Numbered from the stretch's first letter, positions 27,698-36,735 are shown. The stretch is DNA of 64,000 nucleotides from an uncultured Elusimicrobiales bacterium (GCA_934662565.1 CAKUKI010000004.1:115661-179660); one strand, 5' to 3'. Notes: generated by a model from the letters alone, not told the origin. Made by a program: numbers and translations.

Positions 27698-28435
27698 TTA
27701 CAGGCCGAGGGTCAGGCTGTCCACCAAAAAGGCGGGCAGTTTGGCGGCAAGCATTTTTTGCTGGGTGGGGTGAAAATCATACGCTTGGCGGATAAAACGG
27801 AACGTGCCGGCCGCCGTGTCCCAAATGCCAAACGAGGCCCGCGGGTCATTATCGCGCGGTTTGCCCACGGAGCCGGGGTTGATAACATAGCGCATGGACG
27901 GGTCCAACTTTACGGTAAAATCGGCCTTGCGGTTTAAGAAAATGCCGCATTCTTCTGCGTTCCCGCGGATAAAAAACGGCAAATGGGTGTGCCCCACAAA
28001 GCAAATTTGCCCTTTCCAAAGCGGATAATTCACCTTAAATTGGGTGCAACTGGAAAAATACTCTTTAATGGGGTCTAGCGGCGTGCCGTGTACGGCGGTA
28101 AAGTTTTTCCCTTGGTATTTTTTGGGCAGGGTGGCTACATAGCGCACGCTTTCATCACTCATTTTACTGCGGCTATAATCTAAGGCCAAGGCGGCTTCCC
28201 GATTGAAGAAACTTTCCAGCTCCGGCAGTACAAAAACGGCGTCATGGTTGCCCATCACACACACCAGATTTTTAAGCGCCCGTACGCGCTTGACACATTC
28301 TTCCGGGTCCGGCCCGTAGCCAATCAAATCCCCACAGCAAATGTAATGGCTTACGCCCTCTTTTTTCAGGCGGTCCAAACAGGCCGTTAAGGCTTCCAAA
28401 TTCCCGTGTGGGTCCGAAAATACACCGTACTTCAC
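27698..28435 (-). CDS. Calcineurin-like metallophosphoesterase
   Basis: 245 residues. Full motif set: SDPHGN (7-12), GDLIGYGP, MGNHD, HGTP, GHTH. Resembles the YfcE/serine phosphatase-like group acting on phosphodiesters or phosphomonoesters. It starts with GTG directly abutting the smc stop (TAA then GTG), so it is translated after smc. Confidence 0.88.
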   Translation of the reverse strand: MKYGVFSDPHGNLEALTACLDRLKKEGVSHYICCGDLIGYGPDPEECVKRVRALKNLVCVMGNHDAVFVLPELESFFNREAALALDYSRSKMSDESVRYVATLPKKYQGKNFTAVHGTPLDPIKEYFSSCTQFKVNYPLWKGQICFVGHTHLPFFIRGNAEECGIFLNRKADFTVKLDPSMRYVINPGSVGKPRDNDPRASFGIWDTAAGTFRFIRQAYDFHPTQQKMLAAKLPAFLVDSLTLGL

Positions 28436-31400
28436 TTATCCCTCCGCCATGGATTCAATTTCTTCTTTCTTTTGCATGCCGGCCACAGTGCGGTCTTCCA
28501 AATTAACAGACATTACTTTGGATACACCGCTTTCTTCCATGGTAATCCCATACAGCATGCGGGCCGATTCCATGGTGCGCTTGTTGTGCGTGACGACAAT
28601 AAATTGCGTGGTTTTGGAAAACTCTTTAATCAGGTTTACATACCGCTCCACGTTGGCTTCGTCCAGCGCGGCGTCTGCTTCGTCCATAATGCAGAACGGG
28701 GACGGATTGTGCGTAAAGAACGCAAATAATAACGAAAGCGCCGTGAGCGTCTTTTCTCCGCCGGACATAGACGAAATGTTAAGCAGTTTTTTGCCCGGCG
28801 GCTGGGCGTAAATTTCTATGCCGGTTTCTAGCAGATTTTCCGGCTGGGTGAGCACCAAATCACACTCGCCGCCGCGGAACAGCGTTTGGTAAATGTTCCT
28901 AAAGTGCATACGCACTTGGTCAAACGTGTATTTGAAGTTTTCCCGCGTGGTTTGGTTGATTTTATTGATGGCGGACTTTAAGTCTTTTTTGGCGGAGTCC
29001 AAATCCCCAATTTGTGTTTTCAAGAAGGTGTGCCGCTCGGTCAGCGCGTCGTATTCTTCCGGAGCGGTCATATTGACGGCCCCCATATTTTCTATGCGTT
29101 TGCGCATCATTTTTACGCGCTCGTAATCCACGGGTTTATCGCCAAAATTCATAGCGGCTTCTTCCGGCGTGATGTTCCAACTTTCAAACAGGTTGTTTAC
29201 AACCGTGGTGCGTTGGCGGCGCGCGTTGGAGAGGGCGTTTTCCAAATCATTCTTTTTAATGGTTAAGTCCGCCTGTTGTTTTTTGGTGGCGTTGAGCGCG
29301 GCGGTTTTATCGCTGAAATCTTTTTTAAGGGCTTCTAATTCTTGGCGCAGTTGGTGTTCGTCCAATTCCAGTTTGGCCAACGTGTCGCGCTCAGCGGACA
29401 GTTTGGCTTGTGTGGCAAGTTTTTCGTCCGCCAACGCTTTTAAGCGCGCGTTGGCGGCGGCTGTTTTTTCGTTGCGTTTGCCTTCGCCGTCCAGTAAGGC
29501 GCGGTATTCAAAATCGGTGGATTTCAAATCCAGCTCTACATTATTTTTTTTGATTTTTACTTCGTACAGCGTGGAACTTAACGCACTAATTTGCGCTTTT
29601 AAGTTTTCGCCTTCCTGTTGGAGTGCGGCTTTGCGGGCGGTGGATTCTTCCGCTTGCCGCACCAGACCGTCCTGTTGGGCTTTTAATTCGTCCAACGTCT
29701 TTTTTAAGGTTTCAGCGGCCTGTTTGCGGCTTTCCAAACGGGCCGTCATTTCCTGCTTGCGGGCCGCCGCGCGGGCCAGCTGGGCTTGCGTTTGGCGGAC
29801 TTCGTTTTCCTTGTTGGAAAGCTCGTTGCGTACAGAATTTTGCGCCAGTAATTCTTCCTGATATTTGGCGCGTTGTTGGCGCAAGGCTTCTTCCGCCTTG
29901 GAAAGTAAATCGTAATTAGCAATAATTTCTTTGCTGACGGCTTCTTCTTCCTGCGCGCGTTCCTGCGCCTGCCGCCGGACGGATTCTTCTTCCCCCCAGT
30001 AGGCTTCCGGCGCTTTTACACCCGCGGCCCCGCCGGCCACAAAAAAGGTGTCACGCACTTCGCCTTGCGTCGGGCAGTTGTATCCGCCCACAATAAAATT
30101 AATTAAATTTTCCAATTCCGGCGCATAAGTAAGCTGTGCTTTTAAGGTGCCGTTCTGCGCTGCCGTTTGCGGCACTTGCGGCAAAATGATAAATTTGGCG
30201 CGCGCTTTGCCGTGTTCTTTCAGTTTGGCAATTGCGGTGTCCGCGGCGGCGGCGTTTTCGCACAAAACGGCATCTAAATATTTGCCGAACGCATCTTCCA
30301 CCGCCACCCCTAACTCAGCCGGATATTTTAAGGCTTTGCGCAAGGTGCCTTTGATACCGCCGATACCGCTTTGCGTGACGGTCTGCACGCCTACCCAGTA
30401 AGGGTCATTTTTCCCTTGGGTTTGGATGAGTTCCAACTTGGCGGCCAACGCGGCGCGGGCGGATTTTACGCCGGAGAGTTTTTCGTTCAGTGCGGCGCGT
30501 GCGTTTTGCAGGGCGCGCAGTTTTTCTTCGTCGGCGGTGATGGCGGCTTTGGCGCTTTCGGCCGCACGGCGTTTTTCTTCCAGCCGGGCGCGGATTTCCT
30601 GCGCCGCCTGTTCTAATCCGGCCAGCGAGTTTTGTGCGGTTTGGTTGGATTTTTCCAGCGTAATTAAATCTTCGTTTTCGCGCTGGGCGGAAGATTCTTC
30701 AATAGAAATTTTATTGGAAACTTCCATTTGCCGTTGCACCAGCCGCATGCGCTCGCTACTCGCGCGTTGGGCGGCCTCGTCGGCTTGGCGTAAATCCTGC
30801 TCCAGTTTTTGGGCGGCGGCTATTTTTTGGTTATATGCTTCTTGGAGCGGTTCCAGCTCTTTGGCAACCGTTTGGAGCTGTTCTTTTAAGCGGGTGAGTG
30901 CCGGCCCAAGTTCTGCAATACGGCTCTGCCCGCGTTGGGCTTCGGCCCCGCTGGCGGCTAATTGGTTGGTCAGCTCCGTGGTTAAATTGTCACAATTTTT
31001 AATAGCGCCTTCCAACAAACCCACTTGGTATTTACAGGCGGAAATTTTTTCGTTAAAGGCACTGGCTTCTTTTTGTTTATGGGTTAAATTTAAGTCCAGC
31101 GCGGCGGTTTGCCCTTCTTGTGCGGAGATGCGGTTGTCCAAATCGGCCAGTTGCCGGACCACCGGTTCCAACTCGCTGGACAGGCGGGCAAGCGTCTGGT
31201 CGGATTCTTTAATGGAGCAAACGGAAATGGCAATTTCGCTTTCTTTTAATTCTTCGCGGTAGCGTTGGTACAGGCGGGCTTTTTTGGCTTCACTGTCTAA
31301 CTTTTTGATTTGTTCTTCTATCAGCGCCACCGTGTCGGCCAGACGGGCCAAATCCAAATCCACGCGTTCCAAACGCTTAATACATTCTTCCCGCTTTACT

Positions 31401-31912
31401 TTATATTTAGATACACCGGCTACTTCTTCAAACATTTCGCGGCGCTGTTCCGGCGAGGCCGCCAGCACGGTATCCACCCCGCCTTGGTCAATAATGGCGT
31501 AGCCTTCCCCGCCAATGCCCGTATCCAAAAATAAATCACGTATGTCACGCAGACGGCATTGTACTTTGTTCAAAAAGTATTCGCTTTCTCCGGTGCGGAA
31601 AATTTTGCGCGTGACGGTAATTTCATCAAAATCCAGCGGCAGTTGGCGCGTGGCGTTATCAAACACCATACTGACTTGTGCCATATTTAAGGGGGCGCGT
31701 TTGGCGGTTCCGTTAAAAATAATATCTACCATGGAGGAGGAACGCAGGGACTTCCAGCTCATTTCGCCAATGGCCCAACGCACGGAGTCAATCACGTTGG
31801 ATTTGCCGCACCCGTTCGGCCCTACTACGCAGGTAATGCCGGTTTCAAAATCCAGACGGGATTTGTCGGCAAATGACTTAAAACCGATAATTTCTATTGC
31901 TTTCAAATACAT
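28436..31912 (-). CDS. smc: Chromosome partition protein SMC
   Basis: 1158 residues. N-terminal Walker A GPNGCGKSNVIDSVRWAIGE; two long coiled coils (about 165-500 and 660-1000) flank a hinge (about 510-640); the C-terminal ABC signature is SSMSGGEKTLTALSLL and Walker B FCIMDEADAALDE. It condenses and segregates the chromosome with ScpA/ScpB, which are not in the window. Length is normal. Followed directly by the phosphoesterase gene. Confidence 0.98.
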   Translation of the reverse strand: MYLKAIEIIGFKSFADKSRLDFETGITCVVGPNGCGKSNVIDSVRWAIGEMSWKSLRSSSMVDIIFNGTAKRAPLNMAQVSMVFDNATRQLPLDFDEITVTRKIFRTGESEYFLNKVQCRLRDIRDLFLDTGIGGEGYAIIDQGGVDTVLAASPEQRREMFEEVAGVSKYKVKREECIKRLERVDLDLARLADTVALIEEQIKKLDSEAKKARLYQRYREELKESEIAISVCSIKESDQTLARLSSELEPVVRQLADLDNRISAQEGQTAALDLNLTHKQKEASAFNEKISACKYQVGLLEGAIKNCDNLTTELTNQLAASGAEAQRGQSRIAELGPALTRLKEQLQTVAKELEPLQEAYNQKIAAAQKLEQDLRQADEAAQRASSERMRLVQRQMEVSNKISIEESSAQRENEDLITLEKSNQTAQNSLAGLEQAAQEIRARLEEKRRAAESAKAAITADEEKLRALQNARAALNEKLSGVKSARAALAAKLELIQTQGKNDPYWVGVQTVTQSGIGGIKGTLRKALKYPAELGVAVEDAFGKYLDAVLCENAAAADTAIAKLKEHGKARAKFIILPQVPQTAAQNGTLKAQLTYAPELENLINFIVGGYNCPTQGEVRDTFFVAGGAAGVKAPEAYWGEEESVRRQAQERAQEEEAVSKEIIANYDLLSKAEEALRQQRAKYQEELLAQNSVRNELSNKENEVRQTQAQLARAAARKQEMTARLESRKQAAETLKKTLDELKAQQDGLVRQAEESTARKAALQQEGENLKAQISALSSTLYEVKIKKNNVELDLKSTDFEYRALLDGEGKRNEKTAAANARLKALADEKLATQAKLSAERDTLAKLELDEHQLRQELEALKKDFSDKTAALNATKKQQADLTIKKNDLENALSNARRQRTTVVNNLFESWNITPEEAAMNFGDKPVDYERVKMMRKRIENMGAVNMTAPEEYDALTERHTFLKTQIGDLDSAKKDLKSAINKINQTTRENFKYTFDQVRMHFRNIYQTLFRGGECDLVLTQPENLLETGIEIYAQPPGKKLLNISSMSGGEKTLTALSLLFAFFTHNPSPFCIMDEADAALDEANVERYVNLIKEFSKTTQFIVVTHNKRTMESARMLYGITMEESGVSKVMSVNLEDRTVAGMQKKEEIESMAEG

Positions 31913-32057
31913 ATACAGTCCCCTTTAGGCAGATATATTCCCATTATACCATTTCCCTATACATTATATAAGGCGGAAGGGGTATCGGGCGCGCATTTTG
32001 TGGCGGGTAAAAGGCGGGAGAAAAAGACCTCCTCGGAACATAGACGGAAAAAACTGC

Positions 32058-32086
32058 TTGCAAAGTATTTGTTTTTTTATTAGACT
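32058..32086 (+). promoter_or_regulatory. Promoter of the 74-residue protein gene
   Basis: TTGCAA (32058-32063), spacer 17 bp, TAGACT (32081-32086). The gene also has a very strong AAAGGAGG site at 32113-32120, so high expression is likely. Confidence 0.65.
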
Positions 32087-32129
32087 TTTTCTGTAAGACT
32101 GTTTTTCCTTAGAAAGGAGGATATTTCAC

Positions 32130-32354
32130 ATGGCAGAAAAAGTGCTTAAAGTTGGAATGGAACGCGAAGACGGCTTCCTGTACTACATTGACAAAGACGG
32201 TGATATCGCCCGTGTGCAAATGGCCCGCGGCGGCAAAAAAGGCGGCAAGCCGAAGAAAGTTGAAAAATGCGGCATCAAAAAAGAAAAAGGATATTTGTAT
32301 TTCTTGGATAAGAAAGGCGATGTATCCAGAGCCAAAATGGTGAACGCAAAATAA
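32130..32354 (+). CDS. Small basic protein with two copies of one motif
   Basis: 74 residues. Two copies of a 20-odd-residue unit: GMEREDGFLYYIDKDGDIAR (about 9-28) and GIKKEKGYLYFLDKKGDVSR (about 49-68), joined by a Gly/Lys-rich stretch. Each unit looks like a small beta hairpin of aromatic and charged residues. Very basic overall, so nucleic-acid or ribosome binding is possible but not shown. Strong promoter, near-consensus ribosome binding site and own terminator point to an abundant protein. Confidence 0.8.
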   Translation: MAEKVLKVGMEREDGFLYYIDKDGDIARVQMARGGKKGGKPKKVEKCGIKKEKGYLYFLDKKGDVSRAKMVNAK

Positions 32355-32361
32355 ATTTAAG

Positions 32362-32386
32362 AACCCCGCTAACGCGGGGTTTTTTA
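32362..32386 (+). terminator. Terminator after the 74-residue gene
   Basis: Stem 32362-32369 with 32374-32381, TAAC loop, T-run. Confidence 0.92.
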
Positions 32387-32529
32387 TGGTTTTTAACGGA
32401 ATACTTTTGCCCAAAAAGAAAATCTTTTTGTGCCAAAGCGTCCCGCTAACATCAAGAAAAGGTTTATCCTCCAACGCCCAGTGCAGTTGCAAAATTCTTT
32501 ATCCCGTTGCAAATAGATGAATGCGCGTT

Positions 32530-32922
32530 TTACAACGGTGTCGTTTGTTCGTTCCATTCCTTAAAGAAACACCGCGTTATATCCGCCTGATTTTTTTGGG
32601 CGGCGGTGTACAGGTCTTCCAAATAGGTAGGGGATACCCAATCGTCTGCATCCACAAAAGCTATAAATGTACCGTACGCTTCTTGCAAAAGCCGGTTGCG
32701 GGTTGCCCCCACTCCGGCATTCGGTTGGTTTATAAAGCGAAAATGTGCGTTATCCGCCGCAAATTTTTCTAAGACTTTTTGTGATTGGTCCTTAGAACCG
32801 TCGTTGATACAGAGCACTTCAAAGTCTGTAAATGTCTGCTTTTGCAGCGAACGCAGACAAGCGGGTAAAAATTTTTCGGCATTGTATACAGGAATTAATA
32901 CAGATACGGCGGGGTTTTTCAT
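32530..32922 (-). pseudogene. Truncated family 2 glycosyltransferase
   Basis: ATG at 32922 with AAGGAG upstream; 130 residues. MKNPAVSVLIPVYNAEKFLP, CINDGSKDQS, GVGATRNRLL and FVDADDW are the nucleotide-sugar half of a GT2 enzyme, including the DxD-like metal site. The acceptor-binding half is missing: the frame stops after KEWNEQTTPL, well short of the usual 250-350 residues. Another minus-strand frame (32492 downward) reads KIFFLGKSIPLKTIK, reminiscent of GT2 C-terminal tails, which would fit an internal deletion plus frameshift. Probably non-functional. Confidence 0.65.
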
Positions 32923-32975
32923 GGGGATTCTCCTTGAACCCCAATGAAGAACAAAAACGGCCATTTGCCCCGAGC

Positions 32976-33159
32976 CACATCACTAACCCGAAACAAACAG
33001 CCGTAGCCTTTTGCCATATAAAAATAGGGCAAAAAGCATTCAACACAACCTATGCGGGTAATTAGTCCGCACGGGTTGTGTTTCAAAACGGCTGTTTTTG
33101 GAGTGATGTGTGCCGCGGTGTGCGGCGCATCCCGTTCTTCGCGGGATTCCAAAAACAGC
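32976..33159. other. Highly structured element with competing stems (candidate RNA or repeat)
   Basis: Set 1: 32976-32984 pairs with 33102-33110 and 32995-33004 with 33088-33097, enclosing two hairpins (33006-33015/33028-33037 with one mismatch; 33042-33050/33074-33082 plus 33053-33057/33067-33071). Set 2: 33091-33102 pairs perfectly over 12 bp with 33148-33159, enclosing hairpins 33109-33116/33122-33129 and 33129-33134/33142-33147. The sets share 33091-33102 and cannot coexist, as in a switch or folding RNA. It lies upstream of the truncated GT2 gene. Strand and function are undetermined; a repeated palindromic element is the alternative. Confidence 0.55.
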
Positions 33160-33255
33160 TAAAATTGTACAGGGAAACGGCCCCTGTTTTATCCGGCACT
33201 AAAAACGAAAGGAATAGCACCTTTACCCTATCATAGCAAATTTATTTTTTAGGGG

Positions 33256-33283
33256 TTGATTTTTTTGTTCTCCGGCGTATACT
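33256..33283 (+). promoter_or_regulatory. Candidate upstream promoter in the hpf leader
   Basis: TTGATT (33256-33261), spacer 16 bp, TATACT (33278-33283). The sequence after the minus-35 box includes an 8-bp inverted repeat, 33279-33286 with 33338-33345, that overlaps the minus-10 box, and a hairpin 33357-33361/33367-33371. Confidence 0.5.
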
Positions 33284-33409
33284 ACCAATAAGTATTAGCC
33301 GCAGGGGAGGACATCAAATAACCGCTATTTTCTTTCGGGTAGTATGCACCGCCTAAAGGCCGCCTTGGCCTGTTGAATGAGTTGTAAAATCCGTTAACGT
33401 CCGTACGCG

Positions 33410-33438
33410 TTGACACACCTTTTTATTAATGGTTTAAT
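33410..33438 (+). promoter_or_regulatory. Promoter of hpf
   Basis: TTGACA (33410-33415), spacer 17 bp, TTTAAT (33433-33438), 43 bp before the start codon, which also has a GGAGG site. Confidence 0.7.
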
Positions 33439-33481
33439 TAGTATACGGGGAAAACTCGCAATTCCTATACGGAGGCATTTT

Positions 33482-34036
33482 ATGGATATCAAAATTACTG
33501 CCAAAAACATTAAACTTACGCCTGCCATTAAAAAACACATTAATGAACGCGTCAGCAAGATTGAAAACTTTTTTGACAACATTGTTTCTGTGCAAGTGTT
33601 AATTTCGGTGGAAAAGAAAATTAACCAACGCGCGGAAATTATTGTACACACCGGCGCCAAAACCACGCTGACCGCCAGCGCCGTGGAAGACAATTTGTAT
33701 AAAGCCATTGATGCGGCTGCTGTAAAAGTGGAAAGCCAAGCTAAAAAAGTAAAAAGCAAAGCGCAGTCCCGCAAAGTGGCCAAAAAAGCCGTAAAAGAAG
33801 TAGCCGAAATTAACCCGTTTGCGGACCATGTACTCTTGCCGCAGAACGACGTTAAATTCTCCGTGATTAAACAGGTGGAAGTTTCCCCGATGAATCCGGA
33901 AGATGCCGCTTATGAAATGGAACGCTTGGGGTATTCCTTCTGGATGTTCTTAGACGAAGATTCCAAACAAATCAACCTGATTTTCAAACGGTTGGACGGC
34001 ACTTACGGTTTAATTAAACCGATTAAAAAGAAATAA
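33482..34036 (+). CDS. hpf: Long-form ribosome hibernation promoting factor
   Basis: ATG at 33482 has GGAGG seven bases upstream and gives 184 residues; the longer frame starts inside the promoter. Residues 1-95 are the ribosome-binding HPF/RaiA domain (MDIKITAKNIKLTPAIKKHI); a basic linker follows, then the dimerisation domain (about 125-180, with FSVIKQVEVSPMNPEDAAYEM). The long form alone joins two 70S ribosomes into 100S dimers in resting cells. Placed at the head of the hprK-rapZ-PTS line. Confidence 0.95.
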   Translation: MDIKITAKNIKLTPAIKKHINERVSKIENFFDNIVSVQVLISVEKKINQRAEIIVHTGAKTTLTASAVEDNLYKAIDAAAVKVESQAKKVKSKAQSRKVAKKAVKEVAEINPFADHVLLPQNDVKFSVIKQVEVSPMNPEDAAYEMERLGYSFWMFLDEDSKQINLIFKRLDGTYGLIKPIKKK

Positions 34037-34042
34037 CCGGCC

Positions 34043-35017
34043 TTGCCGGAAGAAGGCGTTATAGCGCAATTTACAAAGTCTGTCACGGTTAGCGAACTGC
34101 TCCAGATTAAGAGGCTTAATCTGGAGCTGGTTTGCGGCAAAAGATATATCCATCGGGAAATTACGCAACCCAGCGTAAACCGTCCGGGCCTAGCCTTGTG
34201 CGGGCATTTGGATAATTTCCGCACCCACTCCGTGCAAGTGTTTGGGCGGGGGGAACAAGCGTTCTGCCTGCGGGCCAACAAAACTAAATTGCGCCAAAAC
34301 GTAGAAAAATTATTGAGCGAAGGGTCTGTTCCGTGCGTGATTATGGCGGCGGATTTGGACCCTTTGCCCGCTATTAAAAAAGCGTGTTTAAGCGCGGATG
34401 TGCCCGTCTTAAAAACCTCATTGGATTCGTCGGCCTTTCTGGCGGCGTTTTCCCGCTGGTTGGACGAAAAGCTCTCGCCCGTCACCCATATACACGGGGT
34501 ACTGGTGGGCGTAAGCGGCATTGGGGTTTTAATCCGCGGGGCGGCGGGTATCGGCAAGAGTGAATGTGCGCTGGAGCTGATTAAACGCGGCCATATTTTA
34601 GTGGCGGATGACGTGGTGGAAGTGCAAGCGCGGTGGAACCGCTTTTTGGTGGGGTCTTGTCCGGCTATGCTGCGGCATTATATGGAAGTGCGCGGTTTGG
34701 GCATTATAGATGTGGAGCTGTTGTTTGGCGTGGGCTCCACATTGGACGAAATGAATATAGAGTTGGAAGTCGTTTTGACCCCGCCGTTAAAAACCGGCAT
34801 AGACCGCTTGGGGGTGGACCAAAAAACCACCAAAATTTTAGGGGTAGAAATACCGTCATTAACGCTGCCGGTCACGCCGGGGCGCAACTTGGCGGTACTG
34901 ATAGAAGTGGCCGCCTTAAACCAGCGGTTAAAATCTCAGGGGATTTTCTCGGCCAAAGAATTTAGCAAAAAAATTCTGGACCGCATGAAAAAAACAGCCA
35001 ATAAAGATGAAAAATAA
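34043..35017 (+). CDS. hprK: HPr kinase/phosphorylase
   Basis: 324 residues from a TTG at 34043, seven bases after hpf; no better in-frame start precedes the conserved SVTVSELL. The N-terminal domain ends about residue 140. H151 begins the catalytic HGVLV block, Walker A is GAAGIGKS (166-173), and the family signature EVRGLGIIDVELLFG follows near 215. It phosphorylates Ser46 of HPr with ATP and removes it with phosphate, reporting energy state. Its last 11 bases overlap rapZ. Confidence 0.93.
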   Translation: MPEEGVIAQFTKSVTVSELLQIKRLNLELVCGKRYIHREITQPSVNRPGLALCGHLDNFRTHSVQVFGRGEQAFCLRANKTKLRQNVEKLLSEGSVPCVIMAADLDPLPAIKKACLSADVPVLKTSLDSSAFLAAFSRWLDEKLSPVTHIHGVLVGVSGIGVLIRGAAGIGKSECALELIKRGHILVADDVVEVQARWNRFLVGSCPAMLRHYMEVRGLGIIDVELLFGVGSTLDEMNIELEVVLTPPLKTGIDRLGVDQKTTKILGVEIPSLTLPVTPGRNLAVLIEVAALNQRLKSQGIFSAKEFSKKILDRMKKTANKDEK

Positions 35018-35861
35018 ACGCAAAATTTTTATTATTACCGGTATGAGCGGCGCGGGCAAATCCCAAGCACTCAAAATTTTTGGGGACTTTGGTTTCTACT
35101 GTGTGGACAACCTGCCCTTGGCTTTATTTGGCAATTTTATTGAATATGTTTCCGGTCGGGCAGACTTAAACAATGTGGCATTGGGCATTGATATCCGCGA
35201 GGGGGAAAGCCTAAAAGAAATGCCCAAACTGTTAAAAACCCTCAACCGCAACGATTTTGTACCCAAAGTGATTTTTTTAGACGCGGGTGACGAGTGTTTA
35301 ATCCGGCGGTTTTCCGAAACGAAACACAAACACCCCTTGCACAAAAAACTGGCCGCGGCTATTGCGCACGAGCGGCAACTGTTAAGCCCCATTCAGGTTT
35401 TGGCCGATAAGGTAATAGATACGTCCGACTTAAAACTGGGCGAACTAAAAGAAAAACTTTCCGCACTGTTGGAATCCAAGCGGGAAGACGATATGCAAAT
35501 TTCCGTAGTGTCTTTCGGTTTCAAACATGGCATTTTGAAAGATTGTGATATTGTGATGGACGTGCGGTTTTTGCCAAACCCGTATTATATTGCAGAGCTG
35601 AAGGAAAAAACAGGTTTGGATAAACCCGTACAGGATTATATTATGTCTTTTAAGGAAACCGGCGAATTTATTGAAAAATTTGCGGACCTTATCAAATATT
35701 TGATACCAAAGTATATAAAGGAAGGTAAAAGTTATTTAACTATCGCCATGGGTTGCACGGGCGGGCACCACCGCAGTGTGTTTATGGCGCACGAGCTGGC
35801 ACAACGCCTGCGCAAGGCGGGGCTGACGGCTTCTGAATTTCATAGGGATATAGGAATTTAA
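35007..35861 (+). CDS. rapZ: RapZ/YvcJ-type nucleotide-binding protein
   Basis: 284 residues. Walker A GMSGAGKS (12-19) and the C-terminal GCTGGHHRSVF block that binds RNA or aminosugar in RapZ. In Enterobacteria RapZ controls amino-sugar synthesis through small RNAs; elsewhere (YvcJ) its role is less clear. Overlaps hprK by 11 bases and sits two bases before the IIA gene. Confidence 0.93.
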   Translation: MKNKRKIFIITGMSGAGKSQALKIFGDFGFYCVDNLPLALFGNFIEYVSGRADLNNVALGIDIREGESLKEMPKLLKTLNRNDFVPKVIFLDAGDECLIRRFSETKHKHPLHKKLAAAIAHERQLLSPIQVLADKVIDTSDLKLGELKEKLSALLESKREDDMQISVVSFGFKHGILKDCDIVMDVRFLPNPYYIAELKEKTGLDKPVQDYIMSFKETGEFIEKFADLIKYLIPKYIKEGKSYLTIAMGCTGGHHRSVFMAHELAQRLRKAGLTASEFHRDIGI

Positions 35862-35863
35862 TT

Positions 35864-36268
35864 ATGGTAAAAATTATTTTAGTCACCCACGGCAATTTAG
35901 CGCGGGAAATGTTAAACACCACGGCGCAAATTATCGGCAAAACGCCGGACGATTTTGAAACATTGTCTATCGCGGCGGCATCTTCGGTGGAAGAAGAAGC
36001 GGCTAAACTGAAAGCGTTGCTGAAGGACTGTCCGGACGGGGCGGTTATTCTAACGGATATTTTTGGGGGCAGTGCTACCAATGTGGCGCTGACCGCCAGC
36101 AAAGATAACCCCAAATGCAACGTAATTACGGGGCTCAATTTGAGTATGCTATTGACCGCGGTAAACAACCGCAAAAAATTATCCGCCAAAGAATTGGCAG
36201 AAAAAATTGAAGCGGACGGTAAACGCGCCGTTATTAACGCCACGGAACTGTTGATTAAAGGATTATAA
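35864..36268 (+). CDS. PTS mannose-family IIA component
   Basis: 134 residues starting MVKIILVTHGNLAREM; H9 is the phosphorylation site fed by HPr. ILTDIFGGSATN is the family's second block. Cytoplasmic. In the first position of a IIA-IIB-IIC-IID cluster, with IIA and IIB as separate proteins. The stop overlaps the IIB start by one base. Confidence 0.93.
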   Translation: MVKIILVTHGNLAREMLNTTAQIIGKTPDDFETLSIAAASSVEEEAAKLKALLKDCPDGAVILTDIFGGSATNVALTASKDNPKCNVITGLNLSMLLTAVNNRKKLSAKELAEKIEADGKRAVINATELLIKGL

Positions 36269-36735
36269 TGCCTATCGTTTTCGCGCGCGTGGACGACCGG
36301 CTGATCCACGGGCAAATTGTGCAAGCATGGTTGCCGGAGCTAAACGTTGATGAAATTTTAATTCCCCGCTCACCCAAAGCACAGGGAAATTTCAACGAGG
36401 GGCTCTTGCGCCTTAGTTTGCCGTACGAATATGAACTAACCGTGTTGGACGCCCACCGCTGTAAAGATTATATAGAACATTCCGCCAAAAAGATTTTTCT
36501 GTTGGCCGCTTCGCTAGCGGATGTGATGCCGCTACTGGAAGACGGGCTAAAAGTAAAATCCTTAAACATTGGCGGTATGCACTTTAAGCAGGGCGCGCAA
36601 AAGCTGGATGACAATGTGTTTTTGGACGAGCAGGATAAACGCCTGTTGTCTATTTTCAAAACATTGGGCTTAAATATAGAAACCCGCGCGGTGCCAAATT
36701 CTAAATCCATCTCGTTGGAGGCTGTATTGCCATGA
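36268..36735 (+). CDS. PTS mannose-family IIB component
   Basis: 155 residues. MPIVFARVDDRLIHGQIV carries the phosphorylated H14, which passes phosphate to the sugar. Length normal. Sugar may be mannose, glucose, N-acetylgalactosamine or similar; sequence does not decide. Overlaps IIC by four bases. Confidence 0.94.
   Translation: MPIVFARVDDRLIHGQIVQAWLPELNVDEILIPRSPKAQGNFNEGLLRLSLPYEYELTVLDAHRCKDYIEHSAKKIFLLAASLADVMPLLEDGLKVKSLNIGGMHFKQGAQKLDDNVFLDEQDKRLLSIFKTLGLNIETRAVPNSKSISLEAVLP

Noticed and set aside
30426..31262. 278-codon frame antisense to smc
   Set aside because: Low-complexity Ser/Ala/Arg translation, a typical shadow of coiled-coil codons.
33281..33400. Possible SRP, 6S or tmRNA
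   Set aside because: None of the conserved cores (SRP GGAAGCAGC, tmRNA tRNA-like end, 6S bubble with closing stem) can be drawn.
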